From positions 6,303,750-6,367,749 of the forward strand of contig OZ038315.1 of the NCBI GenBank assembly GCA_964035775.1: a stretch of DNA of 64,000 bases. Reading direction: 5' to 3'. The stretch comes from Osedax frankpressi. Taxonomy: Eukaryota; Annelida; Polychaeta; Sabellida; Siboglinidae. Position numbers and translations under genes: made by a program. Every line of letters begins with the position of its first letter. Position 1 is the first letter of the stretch. Below the pieces are notes generated by a model. The model had not been told where the DNA came from. It did no database searches and saw nothing but the letters and a program-made list of their open reading frames with translations. Below are positions 38,201 to 48,996 of this stretch, in pieces.

Positions 38201-40278
38201 TATAGACACAAACATAGACATATAGATACACATATAGACACAAACATAGACATACAGATACACATATAGACACAAACATAGACATACAGATACACATATA
38301 GACACAAACATAGACATATAGATACACATATAGACACAAACATAGACATATAGATACACATATAGACACAAACATAGACATACAGATACACATATAGACA
38401 CAAACATAGACATACATATACACATATAGACATAGACATACAGATACACATATAGACACAAACATAGACATACATATACACATATAGACACAAACATAGA
38501 CATATAGATACACATATAGACACAAATATAGACATACAGATACACATATAGACACAAACATAGACATACATATATACATATAGACACAAACATAGACATA
38601 CAGATACACATATAGACACAAACATAGACATACAGATACACATATAGACATAAACATAGACATACAGATACACATTGATACACAGGTACTGTACATATTA
38701 TAAAATATCAAATTACAAAAATACAAATTGGATTAATCCTCAGTCAAATATAATCTGCATTTATGCTTCACTTTAACTTAGGGTTAAAGTCACAAGAAAG
38801 GTCATAAGAAAGGTCATTACTAGATAGGAAATAAATCAATCGATTAAATGTAAATCAAATACCAGATAATCCTATGCTTTTATATATACATGTAGACATG
38901 TTGACATGTATATAAAACTGAATAAAATTATTAGTTTCATCAAAATAAAATCCATTTATAGATCCCTCAATTCAATATTTATTTAATCTATGTTTTAAGA
39001 AGAGCTACTTAAATAAAGACAATAGAAGACATTATGCGATGCTGGTGAAATTCTAACCTCGGAGTCTAGCTCTTATAAGACCAGTTCTTTTCTTCACCCT
39101 CAACACGTGCACAGTAACAGTTAGTTCAGCCATATACTTATCCAGTGGAGCACCGAGGAAGTCTATAAGAGAAAGTGACGAGGAGGAGGAGCGGGATATT
39201 GAGAGGGAGATAGAGGGAGAGATGGTCGGAGGGGAAGCCTCTAACCTCTAATACTGGCATCGTCAACCAGTATAATTTCGTGTAATAGTCGAGGAGGAGA
39301 TCTATTTATAATGCTGTGAACTGTGCGTAGAAGGGTTGACCAGGCTTCGTTGTGAAAGACCACGATCACGCTAGTGCTTCCCATACTCTCCAGGGGAGCG
39401 TATTCTTTTGAAATGCACCTGGTATTACACAAGTTAGATTAATAGTAGATTTATCCAAAGCAAGGAAGGAAGGAAGCAAGGATTCAGAAAATTGTATTTT
39501 TAACCCCGAATAAATATATTAGAAAGTAATTGTAATAGAAAATAAGTACCAGATGTAGTTAGAATAATGATGTAATGAAAGTAGTTATCTGGTACACCGA
39601 GTACACTACGGTGAACGCCATTGCCGATGACTCATGCCGACTCGTCGCACGTACTCAGACATGCGGATATCGCGAAGCGTGCGGTTCACGGAGACGAGGT
39701 CGGACGCCACCAAGTTGAACTCGTTTACGGAGAACAACTTCTTCGCCTTCGCCTTCAGTTGGTCGGGCACGATGACGGCACGGCCCATCTCTCCGCGGTC
39801 GTCGGGTGAAAAAACTGCCGATTCGCGGTATTTAGACGAGGAAGCTTATTTACGGGTTAAGTTAAGTTTCTTTACGGGTTAAGTTAAGTTTCTTTACGGG
39901 TTAAGTTAAGTTTCTTTACGGGTTAAGTTAAGTTTCTTTACGGGTTAAGTTAACGAAACGCCCCGTAAACGCGATACTTGCGGATATAAAATCGATATAG
40001 GCTATAACAGATAGTATCGTAAACCTAGGTTATAAAATGAAACAAATGCTTCACATATATCTGATTACCAAATATAAACCTGCTGGCAATATTCTTTTTA
40101 GGAATCCGGGTTTGTCAGTTTTCGCATTATTATCCAGAGCTTTGAAATTCGTCGATGGTTCATCAACACGTTTAACGTTACCGGGCCCGGTGTTCGTGTG
40201 TTCAGATGGGCAGTCTCTTATGTTCATCAGGATAACGGTATCCAATAAAAGCCATATCAATGATGTGCATATCACAAT
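20135..40278 (-). CDS. GALNT1: Polypeptide N-acetylgalactosaminyltransferase, GALNT1/13 type
   Basis: Golgi type II membrane enzyme that moves GalNAc from UDP-GalNAc to Ser/Thr, starting mucin-type O-glycans. Inferred exons (-): 40278-40080, 39844-39655, 39418-39246, 39162-39058, 34995-34893, 25306-25136, 24800-24683, then 23966-23777 or 23454-23274, then 22736-22597, 22283-22185, 21807-21632, 20309-20135. All phases agree. The anchor [18 protein letters not shown] matches the GALNT1 anchor (ATSLIWVLLD). Then [38 protein letters not shown] (Mn-binding DxH), [30 protein letters not shown] and [13 protein letters not shown] (WGGEN is usual). The ricin-type lectin domain keeps CMD and CVD in its alpha and gamma repeats, but the beta repeat reads CLI, which suggests a lost sugar site. 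The exon with the first few codons (before IVICTS) was not found. About 610 residues are visible; human GALNT1 has 559. Confidence 0.93.
20602..20657. repeat. GGT trinucleotide repeat
   Basis: GGTGGT run with one GCC interruption, in the last GALNT intron. On the GALNT transcript it is an ACC repeat. Confidence 0.9.
20815..21199. repeat. 26-bp minisatellite GTAATTGTATAGAGTGCGTG
   Basis: About 15 copies of a 26-bp unit (GTAATTGTATAGAGTGCGTG followed by TAAAAA) in the last GALNT intron. Copies drift from GGGTGC to GAGTGC to GGAGAG along the array. On the GALNT sense strand each unit contains a CTTTTTAC stretch. Confidence 0.95.
21274..21347. repeat. Perfect 74-bp palindrome
   Basis: Two 37-nt arms beginning GAATATTAACTAATTTTG and meeting at ATACAT without spacer are exact reverse complements. 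Weaker pairing (TTTATATA to TATATAAA) extends further out. It lies inside the last GALNT intron and would form a long hairpin in the transcript. Confidence 0.95.
23274..23454 (-). CDS. GALNT1: GALNT alternative exon A (catalytic loop)
   Basis: A 181-nt exon, phase 0 in and phase 1 out, beginning [20 protein letters not shown] after a C-rich acceptor (CCCCCCCAG). It encodes the loop [11 protein letters not shown] and the conserved [13 protein letters not shown]. The donor GTTTCG is weak. It joins in frame to the exon at 22736 ([16 protein letters not shown]) and to the upstream exon ending NLEMSFR. It is the downstream member of a pair with the exon at 23777-23966. Tryptophan replaces the usual Phe of PYTFPGG. 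Confidence 0.88.
23777..23966 (-). CDS. GALNT1: GALNT alternative exon B (catalytic loop)
   Basis: A 190-nt exon with the same phases as exon A (0 in, 1 out), encoding [20 protein letters not shown], the loop [11 protein letters not shown], and [15 protein letters not shown]. Relative to A it has WMDG in place of the conserved WMDE, and Arg in the PYxFPGG loop. Its acceptor lies after a long C-rich tract (23968-24012 read on -); the donor GTCCTG is weak. Including both exons would shift the frame, so the two should be mutually exclusive. The GC content is much higher than in the surrounding introns. Confidence 0.85.
23968..24014. repeat. G-rich (C-rich on transcript) tract before exon B
   Basis: GGTGGGG-type run directly next to the 3' splice site of GALNT exon B. 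It forms the pyrimidine tract on the transcript and could form a quadruplex on the + strand DNA. Confidence 0.8.
25307..25892. other. GALNT intron, unique AT-rich part
   Basis: Start of the 9.6-kb GALNT intron (25307-34892, read on -). Apart from a GGGGGGGG run near 25334 it is plain AT-rich sequence, with no exon or element visible. Confidence 0.5.
25893..26255. repeat. (GAGT)n microsatellite
   Basis: About 360 bp of nearly pure GAGT with rare GGAGT, GATA and AAAAT variants. It borders the 3' end (on -) of the LINE fragment; similar GAGT-rich sequence also lies at the other end (27740-27800). Confidence 0.95.
26250..27740 (-). mobile_element. Decayed LINE fragment (CR1/L2-like), EN end to RT
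   Basis: Read on -, the order is: a trace of the endonuclease end ([13 protein letters not shown], near 27555-27735), the linker with [14 protein letters not shown] and [16 protein letters not shown], the RT start ([15 protein letters not shown]), RT motifs [20 protein letters not shown], and MYSDDTQIY where YADD would be usual. This is the LxxLxLA-type CR1/L2 superfamily arrangement of a non-LTR retrotransposon. Several stops and frame changes break it, and it stops shortly after the YxDD motif, so the 3' part is missing and replaced by (GAGT)n. It is in the same orientation as the GALNT host gene and lies in its long intron. Confidence 0.85.
27811..28567. other. GALNT intron, AT-rich spacer
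   Basis: About 750 bp of AT-rich sequence between the LINE fragment and the next minisatellite, with some TATAAATA repeats near 27980-28040. I see nothing functional. Confidence 0.5.
28568..29632. repeat. 30-bp minisatellite in GALNT intron
   Basis: About 35 copies of a 30-bp unit (CACTCACTCCTACACTCACC then TACACAATGC). Unit variants differ mainly at ATGCC, ATACC and ATGTC. The length is a multiple of three, so several frames stay open; they are not genes. Confidence 0.97.
30055..30225. repeat. AATGAGATAAAT low-complexity repeat
   Basis: Degenerate repeats of AATGAGATAAAT and AATGAGAAAA between two large minisatellites in the GALNT intron. Confidence 0.75.
30262..34422. repeat. 32-bp minisatellite with higher-order structure
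   Basis: About 4.2 kb of a 32-bp unit (CATACTCCTACATACACCCT then CACATACATACT) with many variants. The first 2.5 kb shows a duplicated block of about 1.28 kb: marker variants such as TACATCCTCAC (near 30318 and 31600) and TACTCATTCTCC (31051 and 32343) recur at that spacing. A second duplication of about 544 bp is marked by ACTCCAACATAC near 32905 and 33449. Confidence 0.95.
34430..34892. other. GALNT intron end with RFX-type X-box
   Basis: Unique AT-rich sequence immediately downstream (on -) of the exon at 34893-34995. It contains the 14-mer GTTGCTATGGTAAC at 34643-34656, which fits the RFX X-box consensus. No other feature seen. Confidence 0.5.
35010..35052. repeat. (GGGA)n; CCCT tract of a GALNT 3' splice site
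   Basis: GGGAGGGAGG run that on the GALNT transcript is a CCCT tract 15-57 nt upstream of the acceptor TTTTCAG of exon 34995-34893. Confidence 0.85.
35056..36120. other. GALNT intron spacer
   Basis: About 1 kb of AT-rich sequence with scattered GACAG and AATACTTAA repeats around 35640-36060. No exon or mobile element that I can support. Confidence 0.45.
36121..37112. repeat. ATTAAGTGTAATTAGT minisatellite
   Basis: About 1 kb built from short words (TACTATTAAGTGTAATTAGT, TATTCAGTGTT, TATTATTAAG). A block of about 120 bp with GTGTTTTATTATTAAGTG recurs at about 36600, 36730 and 36855. It lies in the GALNT intron between 34996 and 39057. Confidence 0.9.
37193..38676. repeat. 32-bp minisatellite ATACACATATAGACACAAAC
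   Basis: About 46 copies of a 32-bp unit (CAGATACACATATAGACACA then AACATAGACATA). The G-poor + strand keeps all three - strand frames open for over 400 codons ([11 protein letters not shown]-type repeats). These long frames are artefacts. Confidence 0.96.
39163..39245 (-). other. 83-nt GALNT intron made mostly of pyrimidine tract
   Basis: Between exons 39246-39418 and 39058-39162. On the - strand it reads CTCC and CTCCCT repeats before TCTTATAG. It is the shortest intron in the gene. Confidence 0.75.
39850..39957. repeat. 22-bp repeat abutting a GALNT 3' splice site
   Basis: Five copies of TTTACGGGTTAAGTTAAGTT plus TC. On the GALNT strand each copy reads CTTAACTTAACCCGTAAAG, and the last one merges into the real acceptor (CCCGTAAATAAG) of the exon at 39844. 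Confidence 0.9.
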
Positions 40279-43200
40279 CTGAATTTAATTCAAATTGAAA
40301 AATATAAATAAATCTTCTTATGATAAACTTTTATTAATTATATACCAATATTTAATAATCTCAAATATTAAATATTATTGATATGAATCATAATATTTCT
40401 GTGTTATTAGTAAAGAATATCAGATATAGAAACACATGTGTAACCTTTATAGTATATGCTTGAGAACGGGTAAACATTTTATTCTTCTAAATTATAATAA
40501 TATATGAATGTGATGTTAGTTAGAGTAATACAGACTTTCAATAAAAAGTGTTTTACAATAGAAATCGATACATTATGTAGGATAAATGAATTAGCATACA
40601 AATCTAAGTGATATGTTGTATTTGTATAAAATATTTCTTAAATTTCGAATACTAACTACTCTCGGTACTATAGCATACTAGTTAAAGTAGTAGGTTTAAA
40701 CAAACATATTATATACAAATAATAAATAAACGATTATCGACATGTCTAAATATTTTGTATAATATGACACTCAATTTAAAGCTATATGTAGGATTTATAA
40801 AAAATAATAAGAATAATTATATTTTGATAAATACTATAAATGAAAAAATAAATATAAAATAATAAGGATCAAAAATATAATTTAAATATTGTTTATATAC
40901 ATTTACACGTAAACAGGATATTTATTAAATATAGGGAAAGAGTGTTAAAATAATTAATTTTTAGATATTTATCATGATTATAGATATAGATATATGATTT
41001 GATATTTAGATATGAAAATTTCAATTATTTATATAATCAAAATTATATAAATTATATATATAATCTCCCTATTCAATATTCCGTATTTCCATATAACGAA
41101 AAATAATAAGTAAGTTTTTTTTCATTGACCATTAAAATGCTAATTAAAGGGTTAATAAAAACTCAAATTAAAAATTATGTCATGAAATAAATGATTTAAT
41201 TACCCATATGTAAGTATTTGGAGGAATCAATATATAAGCCAAGATTATAATATTTATGATATTTCTATTTTGAAGAATAATTATTATTTTAATTGAAATA
41301 AATTATGGAAATACAATACATTTTAAAAATATAATTATTAATATATTAATTACACTACAAACTTATAAGTAATTTTTATATTAATAATGTTAACAAAATA
41401 TATTTCAATTGTATTTAAATTGTTTCATTTTTTAATTATATAAGATTTATAATAGTTACATCCAAGATTACCGATCTTGGGTTACATTAATTGGTTTATT
41501 TAGTAGATTAGAATCGAGGATGTAAATTAATATGTTATTCATAAAAACATAATACATAATATTTATTAGGCTAAAACATGATTATATAATTAATTAATGT
41601 TAACAATATTTAAAATAATATGCAGATATTTACAGAGGAACTCAATGTTTATTGATAATTGGCATCAATTCACCAACGATAAACAATTTGATATTATCGT
41701 ATTTTAGTAGAATCTGATTATATAGGGAATATAGTACATATGGATCTAAGTAATCCAGATGATGTAACTATTATACAATATTATATAATTATTTAAAAAA
41801 TAAATATAATATATTTTAATGCAAATAATTATATTTAACTTTAACTTTAATTATATAATAAAAATGACCTGGAGGCCCTCTAGAGAAGAGTTACACGGAG
41901 AAGAATGAAATACTACACATTATTGATTGCTCATTGTAATGTTATAAACTATGTTACTGTATTTCTTACTATTAATGAATTTCTATATATATGTATATAT
42001 ATATACTCGTAATAGAAAGTAATCATTTTGTATCTTATCTATCTATATGTAAATTAAGGATACCCATATGGATATATATATATTATTGAATAAACTAAAC
42101 TACTTTGTATCATAATATTGCAGAATTACTCCAGAATATTATTAGTTTTACATAATATAAAGGGATTGCATACCCCTCTATATTATTGTTAACAACAAGA
42201 CCATTGATCATTCTTGGAGTAGTTTTACAATATTAATAACGTATTATATAGTAATTGCATATAAATATTAGTATTTTTTCCGCAGGTTTTTCAATTAATA
42301 ATACGAAAAAGTCTGCACTTTAATAAATTAATGTATTATATTTTATTAAATTTGCATAACAGAATTTTAACTGATTTTTATTTGTAAATAGATATATTGT
42401 ATACTATACATAGTATACAATGTACATAGGTATATCGTGCATAGTTATATTGTACAATGTACAATGTACATTGTACATACGATATAACAATTTCAATAAT
42501 TGTATATGTAACGTTTGAAATTCAGATTTCTCTATTTACATAGATTTGAATATATTCATCTTAGTGTAGGAATTTCAATAATTCTAGTTATCTAACTGTC
42601 TATCTAACTGTTCTCTAGTTATCTACTCTTTGATATTAGTATTCTGGAATTTTGTATTATAAATCGTCTATCTCTAATTTAGATTGAGTTTATCAATTGC
42701 GTTTTGTACATCATTGAATTTACTAGGATACTATATAAAATATCCTAGAAAATACAATGGTTCATATATACATAGCTCTCTACATTTATTAGTACTAACT
42801 CACTACTACATTATTAATGTATACATTATTAATTATCATACATACATTAATATTTATAATTTTCTAAAAAACATCTACACATTATTAATAAAAAATTCCA
42901 TTAACTAATTTTATATCTGATAAATAATGATATCAAAATAAAAATCGTCATAAATAAAACCACGTTTTAAATTTAAATAAACAAACTACTAATATTTTAC
43001 TAAATTACCAATTGATACGAGTTAATGAACTCATAATACTTATTCTAGACTACATATAAACTTATATTATAACTATTACCATCTATTTAGTTTTCCAATA
43101 ATTGTGATTGTTATTATTAATTGTAATTAGATTGTATATGTATCAATATACATAAAAGCATTTATACAATGATCAATACAAAATAGATTACATAGAATTA

Positions 43201-43881
43201 TATACAACAAATATATCACAGAACTTAACAAATATTGTATACATAAATAAGAATGATTAAATTGATATACTTTGAAATAATAGATAATCTCTTAATTAAT
43301 CAGAGGTTTCGATTAGCAAATGCTTCTTTCTGAAATGTTCAGCTTATTATAATGACATCAGGGAACACTTCGCAATTAACAATATAAAATGTGGAGGTAA
43401 ATAATTGTATTAATATGTGTTGCTATTTTAATATTTCTGCTATATACCAGACTTTACTATATAGTAATACAGCTTAAGAATATGTCTTGTTACTCGACTA
43501 TTTGATGGAATAATTTACAGAATTGATATTTATTCAAGAGGATATTTTAAGAGAATATATTATATTTTGTTTAGAAAATTTATAAATCCTTCTTATAGCT
43601 TATGCTACAATAACTATAGATAATTTTCTTGTTATTATTCATAATAGTTCAGAGAATATATTATTTAATAATTACTAACATTATTCAATATTATGAGACT
43701 ATTCATAAGATATAATATAAATAAATAGATAATGGTTAGCAAAATATTATGAATATGTATTTTCTAAATTTAAAATTACCTACAATATAATTTTTATAAC
43801 ATATATATATTTTATTGAAGAAATTTATTATATAAAATGTTGTTTAAACGTAAGAAATAAAGCATTATTTAGTGTATTGAA
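40279..43881. other. AT-rich region 5' of GALNT
   Basis: About 3.6 kb between the first visible GALNT exon and the next - strand gene. It should hold the first GALNT coding exon (a few codons) and promoter, but I could not place either. It contains a TGTACA-rich near-palindrome at about 42430-42490. No RNA gene or mobile element seen. Confidence 0.5.
42400..42492. repeat. TGTACA-rich near-palindrome
   Basis: Nested inverted repeats, including ATTGTACAATGTACAATG followed by TACATTGTACAT and flanked by GTTATA/TATAAC. It uses the same core as the 7-bp array at 49514. Confidence 0.75.
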
Positions 43882-45437
43882 TTAATGTGCATGGCGATGT
43901 CGGTGGTGAGATTTATGGCAACTAATGCGATGTCCATTTTCGATAAGTTCTTTAGATTTCTTTTTCTTTTCAAGACGATTATTAAGTTTACTCTTATTAT
44001 TACTAGTTTCAGTTGCAGGGTCTGGAATATCTTCAATGGTTTCCACGTCAATATTAGTGTTATCTTTAGCATTCCGACTGCTACAGGCATCTTCTTGTGG
44101 ACTATCATCGCAACTCTCCTTTCCCGAATCCGATTCACTGCCCCTAAGAAGTGGATCACTCATTATGCGCAATACCTTTCCGTCTTGGTTAATAAGTGAA
44201 TCGGGACCAACGTCTCTAATGCCGGGCCCGCTTGCAATCTGATCACATATAATTGTGTCGGGGATACGTTGATCTTGCGTTGTACATGTTATATAACCAG
44301 TTGTTGTTTCTGCTTTGTTATCATTTACCGTCCCTGTAACCTCCTTTTCAGTAATTATCAGATTAACAGGCAACTCTAGTAGAGAATGAGAATCTTTTGA
44401 ATTATCTTGTCTTATATTAGAATCTTTTGAATTATCTCGTCTTATATTAGAATCTTTTGAATTATCTCGTCTTATATTAGAATCTTTTGAATTATCTTGA
44501 CTTATATTAGAATCTTTTGAATTATCTTGACTTGTACCGGAATCTCTTATACTATCTTGTCTTGGTTGAGAATCACCTACGCTTTCTACTTTTGGTTGGG
44601 CATCTCTCACGTCCTGCGTCCTTAGGACGTCGCTACCTATTGGAGTTTTTATATCGACGGCGGTGTTCAAGGTTTTCTGCGTGTATTCGTTCTGAAGGGA
44701 GATGAGTTCTCGTAGAGATTCGGTGTAAGTTGGTTTCGCGGTCTTCGCTCGGTAGGTCTGTCGCTTCCGGTTGTCGTGATACGAATCTCCAACGATTTCT
44801 GCGAGTGAAAGTAATAGCGACATTAACACAGCTGAGTATTTATCATAAATATTTAACGACGATAATTTATGCATTTTCAACAACCTAGTTCATTTTTTCT
44901 AATAACAATAGACTAATATAGTTAGTTAAGATGTTTAAAAAGAAAATAAAACCAACACAAACAAAGAATTGAAAGGTTTAATTAAGAAGAATACTTAAGT
45001 AAATAAGTTATTGTATAGTTAAGATCACAGTGACCTCATGGCGGAAATATGTTATCAAAGAAATATAAATTAGTTTATAAGGTTTTAGATACTTCGTTAA
45101 TAATTATTATTGGTTTCGAATAAGAATATCGATGTTCTGTTAGAGAACGGCTTAAATTACAAAAATTATTATTTGGAAATATACTCCGAATAGATGGTTT
45201 AGTGGAAAATAAACTTTTTTTCGGGATCTTGACCGCAGTGAATTGGCTGCCCGTAATCGTTGTCGGGATTCCTCTACGATGAGCTTCGCCGAGCACGTAG
45301 TCATGAAGCAATGAGCGTTCACCAGCACTCCAATCGCATTCCGGAGTAGATAAGGTGGACGAGCATTGGCTTCCACTGTAGCCCAGGCGAGCCTTCAGGA
45401 GCAAAGCAAAATCGATGTCATCTGCAGTATAGGTCAT
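43882..45437 (-). CDS. Unrecognised protein with DNSKDSNIR repeats
   Basis: Two exons on - are supported: about 45421-45278 (DDIDFALLLKARLGYSGSQC ... SLLHDYVLGEAH) and 44798-43882. They join as CAT C|AA ATC across a good acceptor (TTACTTTCACTCGCAG), giving LGEAHQIVGDSYHDNRKR. The second exon holds the conserved-looking YTESLRELISLQNEYTQKTL, then about five copies of a 10-residue repeat (DNSKDSNIRR type), an acidic/Ser-rich stretch, and a basic His-rich end (SCHKSHHRHRHAH). The translation start is uncertain: MTYTADD at 45437 is possible, but CTGCAG before the Asp codon could be an acceptor, and a possible further exon (DIEENDQWINKIKSELNW) lies at about 45798-45864. I do not recognise the family. 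The repeats and charge suggest a nuclear or cytosolic disordered protein. Confidence 0.6.
44378..44530 (-). repeat. 30-nt coding repeat
   Basis: About five copies of AATCTTTTGAATTATCTYGT plus CTTATATTAG, in frame in the unrecognised gene. Copies are nearly identical at the DNA level. Confidence 0.9.
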
Positions 45438-48400
45438 TTCGTGAATTGTATATTTATTAATAAATTGTATTTAAATATATTTAAATTTATTTAGATCAAA
45501 ATAAATTATCTTCGTAATAATTAATTAAATATAATTCAATTTTTAGAATCCTATAAATATATATATATATTATTGATAATTATTTAATATTTAACCTCTT
45601 TTTATAGAATTATTTGAAATTATTTCAACTTTGGGAGGATCCTAATATTAAATTATAAATGTATTATTTTTTTATAAGTATTTTGTTTAAATAAAATAAT
45701 ATATTCTGAATAAAGTCATATCTACAATCTTACTGAAAAGTTAAGTTCTTACAAAAACTGTTAATTAACTAAATAAATAATTTTATAAATAAATTTATAC
45801 CTTATTAATTTCATTCCAATTTAATTCAGACTTAATTTTATTAATCCACTGGTCATTTTCTTCAATATCTCTATATTTGTAACGGTATCAATTATTATGC
45901 AATAAAAGATAAATTATAAAATGAACTCTTAATATATAATCTAAATAAAACACTTCTAATATATTGTAAATAGATGTTAATGATTTATTAAATAATATGA
46001 AATAATGTATTGGTAATTCATCTTACCAAATATTTCATGTGATTTGATAAATAATCGTGATGTGTAATTTAATTGTTGATGAAGAATAATTGAATCTCTT
46101 ATTAAAGAAAATTAAATATAAATATCTCATTTAAGTATTAAATTAATCTATTTAATATTAAAATAAAGAGGATACATTTAAATAGTTTATTTATTTTAAT
46201 AAACTATTTATGTAAATTGAATTATTAATTATTGTTAAAGGATAAAATCCTAAATTCAATTAGAAATTGTTTGATGTTGATCTGTAATAATAAAAACAAA
46301 TTAATAAATTAATGAATATTACATAATATACAAGGTGCAGTATTTAATTATTAGTGATTAATATACATATTTATTATTGATTATATTTATTGATTATATT
46401 TATTTATACATATTATATATATATCGATTTCTGTTTAGAAAATATGAACATTTGGTTAGAAAAGTTTCTGTATCATCAGATATATCGAATGAGGTTTTCT
46501 TTCTAGAAATATTTTATTTAAATAAAAAAATATTTAAAAAATTAAGTGTTTATTATTTTTTCGACTTTTGAATTCTCAAGTTTGAACTAGAAAAATATCA
46601 TCTCGTCGCTAAATCGTAATCTATTACAATTTTCTATGACTATATTCTGAAATCAACGAAATACACTTTTCCTATGTACTTTGAATATACCGAGTAAGTA
46701 TACAAACTTATAATTTATTAAAATAACTGTATTGAGCGCTTTACAGGAAGTTTAAATCATATTGCACGTGTTTATATAGCAACATCTTCACACTCGCGTG
46801 TGCGCAGATTGAAACTATAGAACTTCAGCACTACAAAATTCTCCTTTATAATAATATTTTATTTCAATATATTATATTTAATTATAAATATGGTGCAAAA
46901 TTACCTTTTAATATTTATAAATATACACATATAATAAAATAAATATAATATAATATATACATATTAAAACATTCAGATTTTATGAAATTTCCACAACATT
47001 TTAATTCTGAGGTTAAATTTATGGAACAAAAATGGTTGAAATAGACAAACTTCATTTAAAAAGTTACAAATAATATTCATGTCAAATAACTTCGTAAACC
47101 AGTAGAACTGCTACATATAATTTTGGACTGGACATTTATTGAATTATTATAAAAACGAACAATTATTAAAAAAATCTATTTGTTTCATGATTAATGTATC
47201 ATATTTTGTATTTGTTGTCGTAGACGATTAATATTATTATTTAACTGTACATTTGTGTATATATTTACATTACTAATTGTTTTAACAATTAGGATCATTT
47301 TTTTAAGATGACTTGATGAACATTAGCCACGCCCTTTTAATCTCTGAAAAGAATTGCTTGCTTTGTATGCATACTTTTAATATGAATCATAATATTTAAT
47401 CAAATAATTAAATATATGTTATTAGTTTTTATATTGATATGTTAATATTTAATCTTATATACGTGATTAGAATTAGTAGGTTTATCATATATTTTTACTT
47501 TTTAATTGATATGTAATTAATTATTCTTATATACGTAAATATTATTGATGAGTGATATACGAAATACGTGAATTCACCATAATTATAGAAGTAGCCACTA
47601 ACACATATCAAACTGCATATCATATAATATTACTTCATGTATATGTACATGATATTTGTACATGTATATGATATATATATATGTATCATATGTATTTCAT
47701 GTTTGATACATTATTATAGTTTTAAAGTGCTTTTGCACTTGAATTCACCCCAAATATGGAAGCCGACCCGATAGAATATTAGACAATATACCATATGATA
47801 TTACTTCAAATTGTAATATATGATACATAAGTAGTATATAAATATCAAATAGTTATCATATTCTATGTTTTTATTATGAATCATATTTGAACAAATAATT
47901 ATATATAATTAAATATGTTATAATTAAATGTTTTTATATTTTTTTATTGATATGTAATTATTTAATCGTATGCACATGAATATGATGTATAGGTTTATAA
48001 TATATTTATAATAGGGTCGTTTTGCATACGTGATCCAATAATTATAATTTTTAGCCTACTGTACATTATAAATTAATATAATAAATTATATGTATTATTT
48101 TTTTGACAAGCTGAGAATCTTATAAACCAAATTTTTAGACATATAAAACAAATGCTTCATAATTTAAATAAAACTTACTGTATCAATTTCTCCATTATAC
48201 GGATATAAATAAATATATCGTATGTGTTTAATAATTTAATAGGTACACATTTTAAATTCAAAATTATTATTATTATTCACTGATAATAGATTAAATCATT
48301 GGTATAAAATATTAAATTACAAGGTATTAAAACAATTATTATTATAAATATCTCTTAATATATATTACCTTAACACTAATTTATAAGATTAATAACATAT

Positions 48401-48996
48401 ATATGTACAAAGTTAAAACATATTTATCAATGCTTATATTCAGTAAGAACTTTGAGTTTTATTTATTAATACGTCATAGAGTGAATTAAATTGTATCTAA
48501 ATATAGATATGTATTATGAGTTTAAATATAAATCGTTCATGTTTTGCCTGTTTATTACCTAATTATTTAGTATATATCCAATTGATATATATATTATTTA
48601 AATATTTTTCTAATATATTACATATGAATATTATTAAATTACAGGTATATTATTTCTATTTTGAACTATAATTTATAATTTAAACATAACTTAAATATAT
48701 AGTTACCAGAATAATATATAAATATATATATATATATATTTAAATCAGATATACAAGAAAGGGATATATTATTTTTACTATTAGTTTATAGTTTATAAAA
48801 ATTTATAATATATATGAAAATATGAAAAACAAGAAATAAGTATATTATAATTAAAATGTGTAAATAATACACCAATTTTATAATGATTATATGGCATAAT
48901 TAATTTAAAAGTAGTAATTTAAAAAATGTATAATTGCCGAATGAAAGTACATATTACTAATTTGTCATCGACATAATAAACAACTGTCCCGTACAG
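45438..48996. other. AT-rich region upstream of FAM114A
   Basis: About 3.5 kb of AT-rich sequence between divergent genes. It contains a local CpG-containing spot (CACACTCGCGTGTGCGCAG near 46789-46808) that could mark a promoter, and small TGTACATGATAT palindromes near 47640-47700. An exon-like piece on + near 46440-46492 (KYEHLVRKVSVSSDISNE) has no partner that I can see. Confidence 0.45.

Noticed and set aside
37268-38726. Three overlapping - strand frames of 400-480 codons ([10 protein letters not shown] repeats)
   Set aside because: All three frames are open because the 32-bp unit has no stop in that orientation; this is not a protein family.
46377-46571. Open frame with an exon-like core near 46440-46492
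   Set aside because: No homology recognised and no partner exons; AT-rich context gives such frames by chance.
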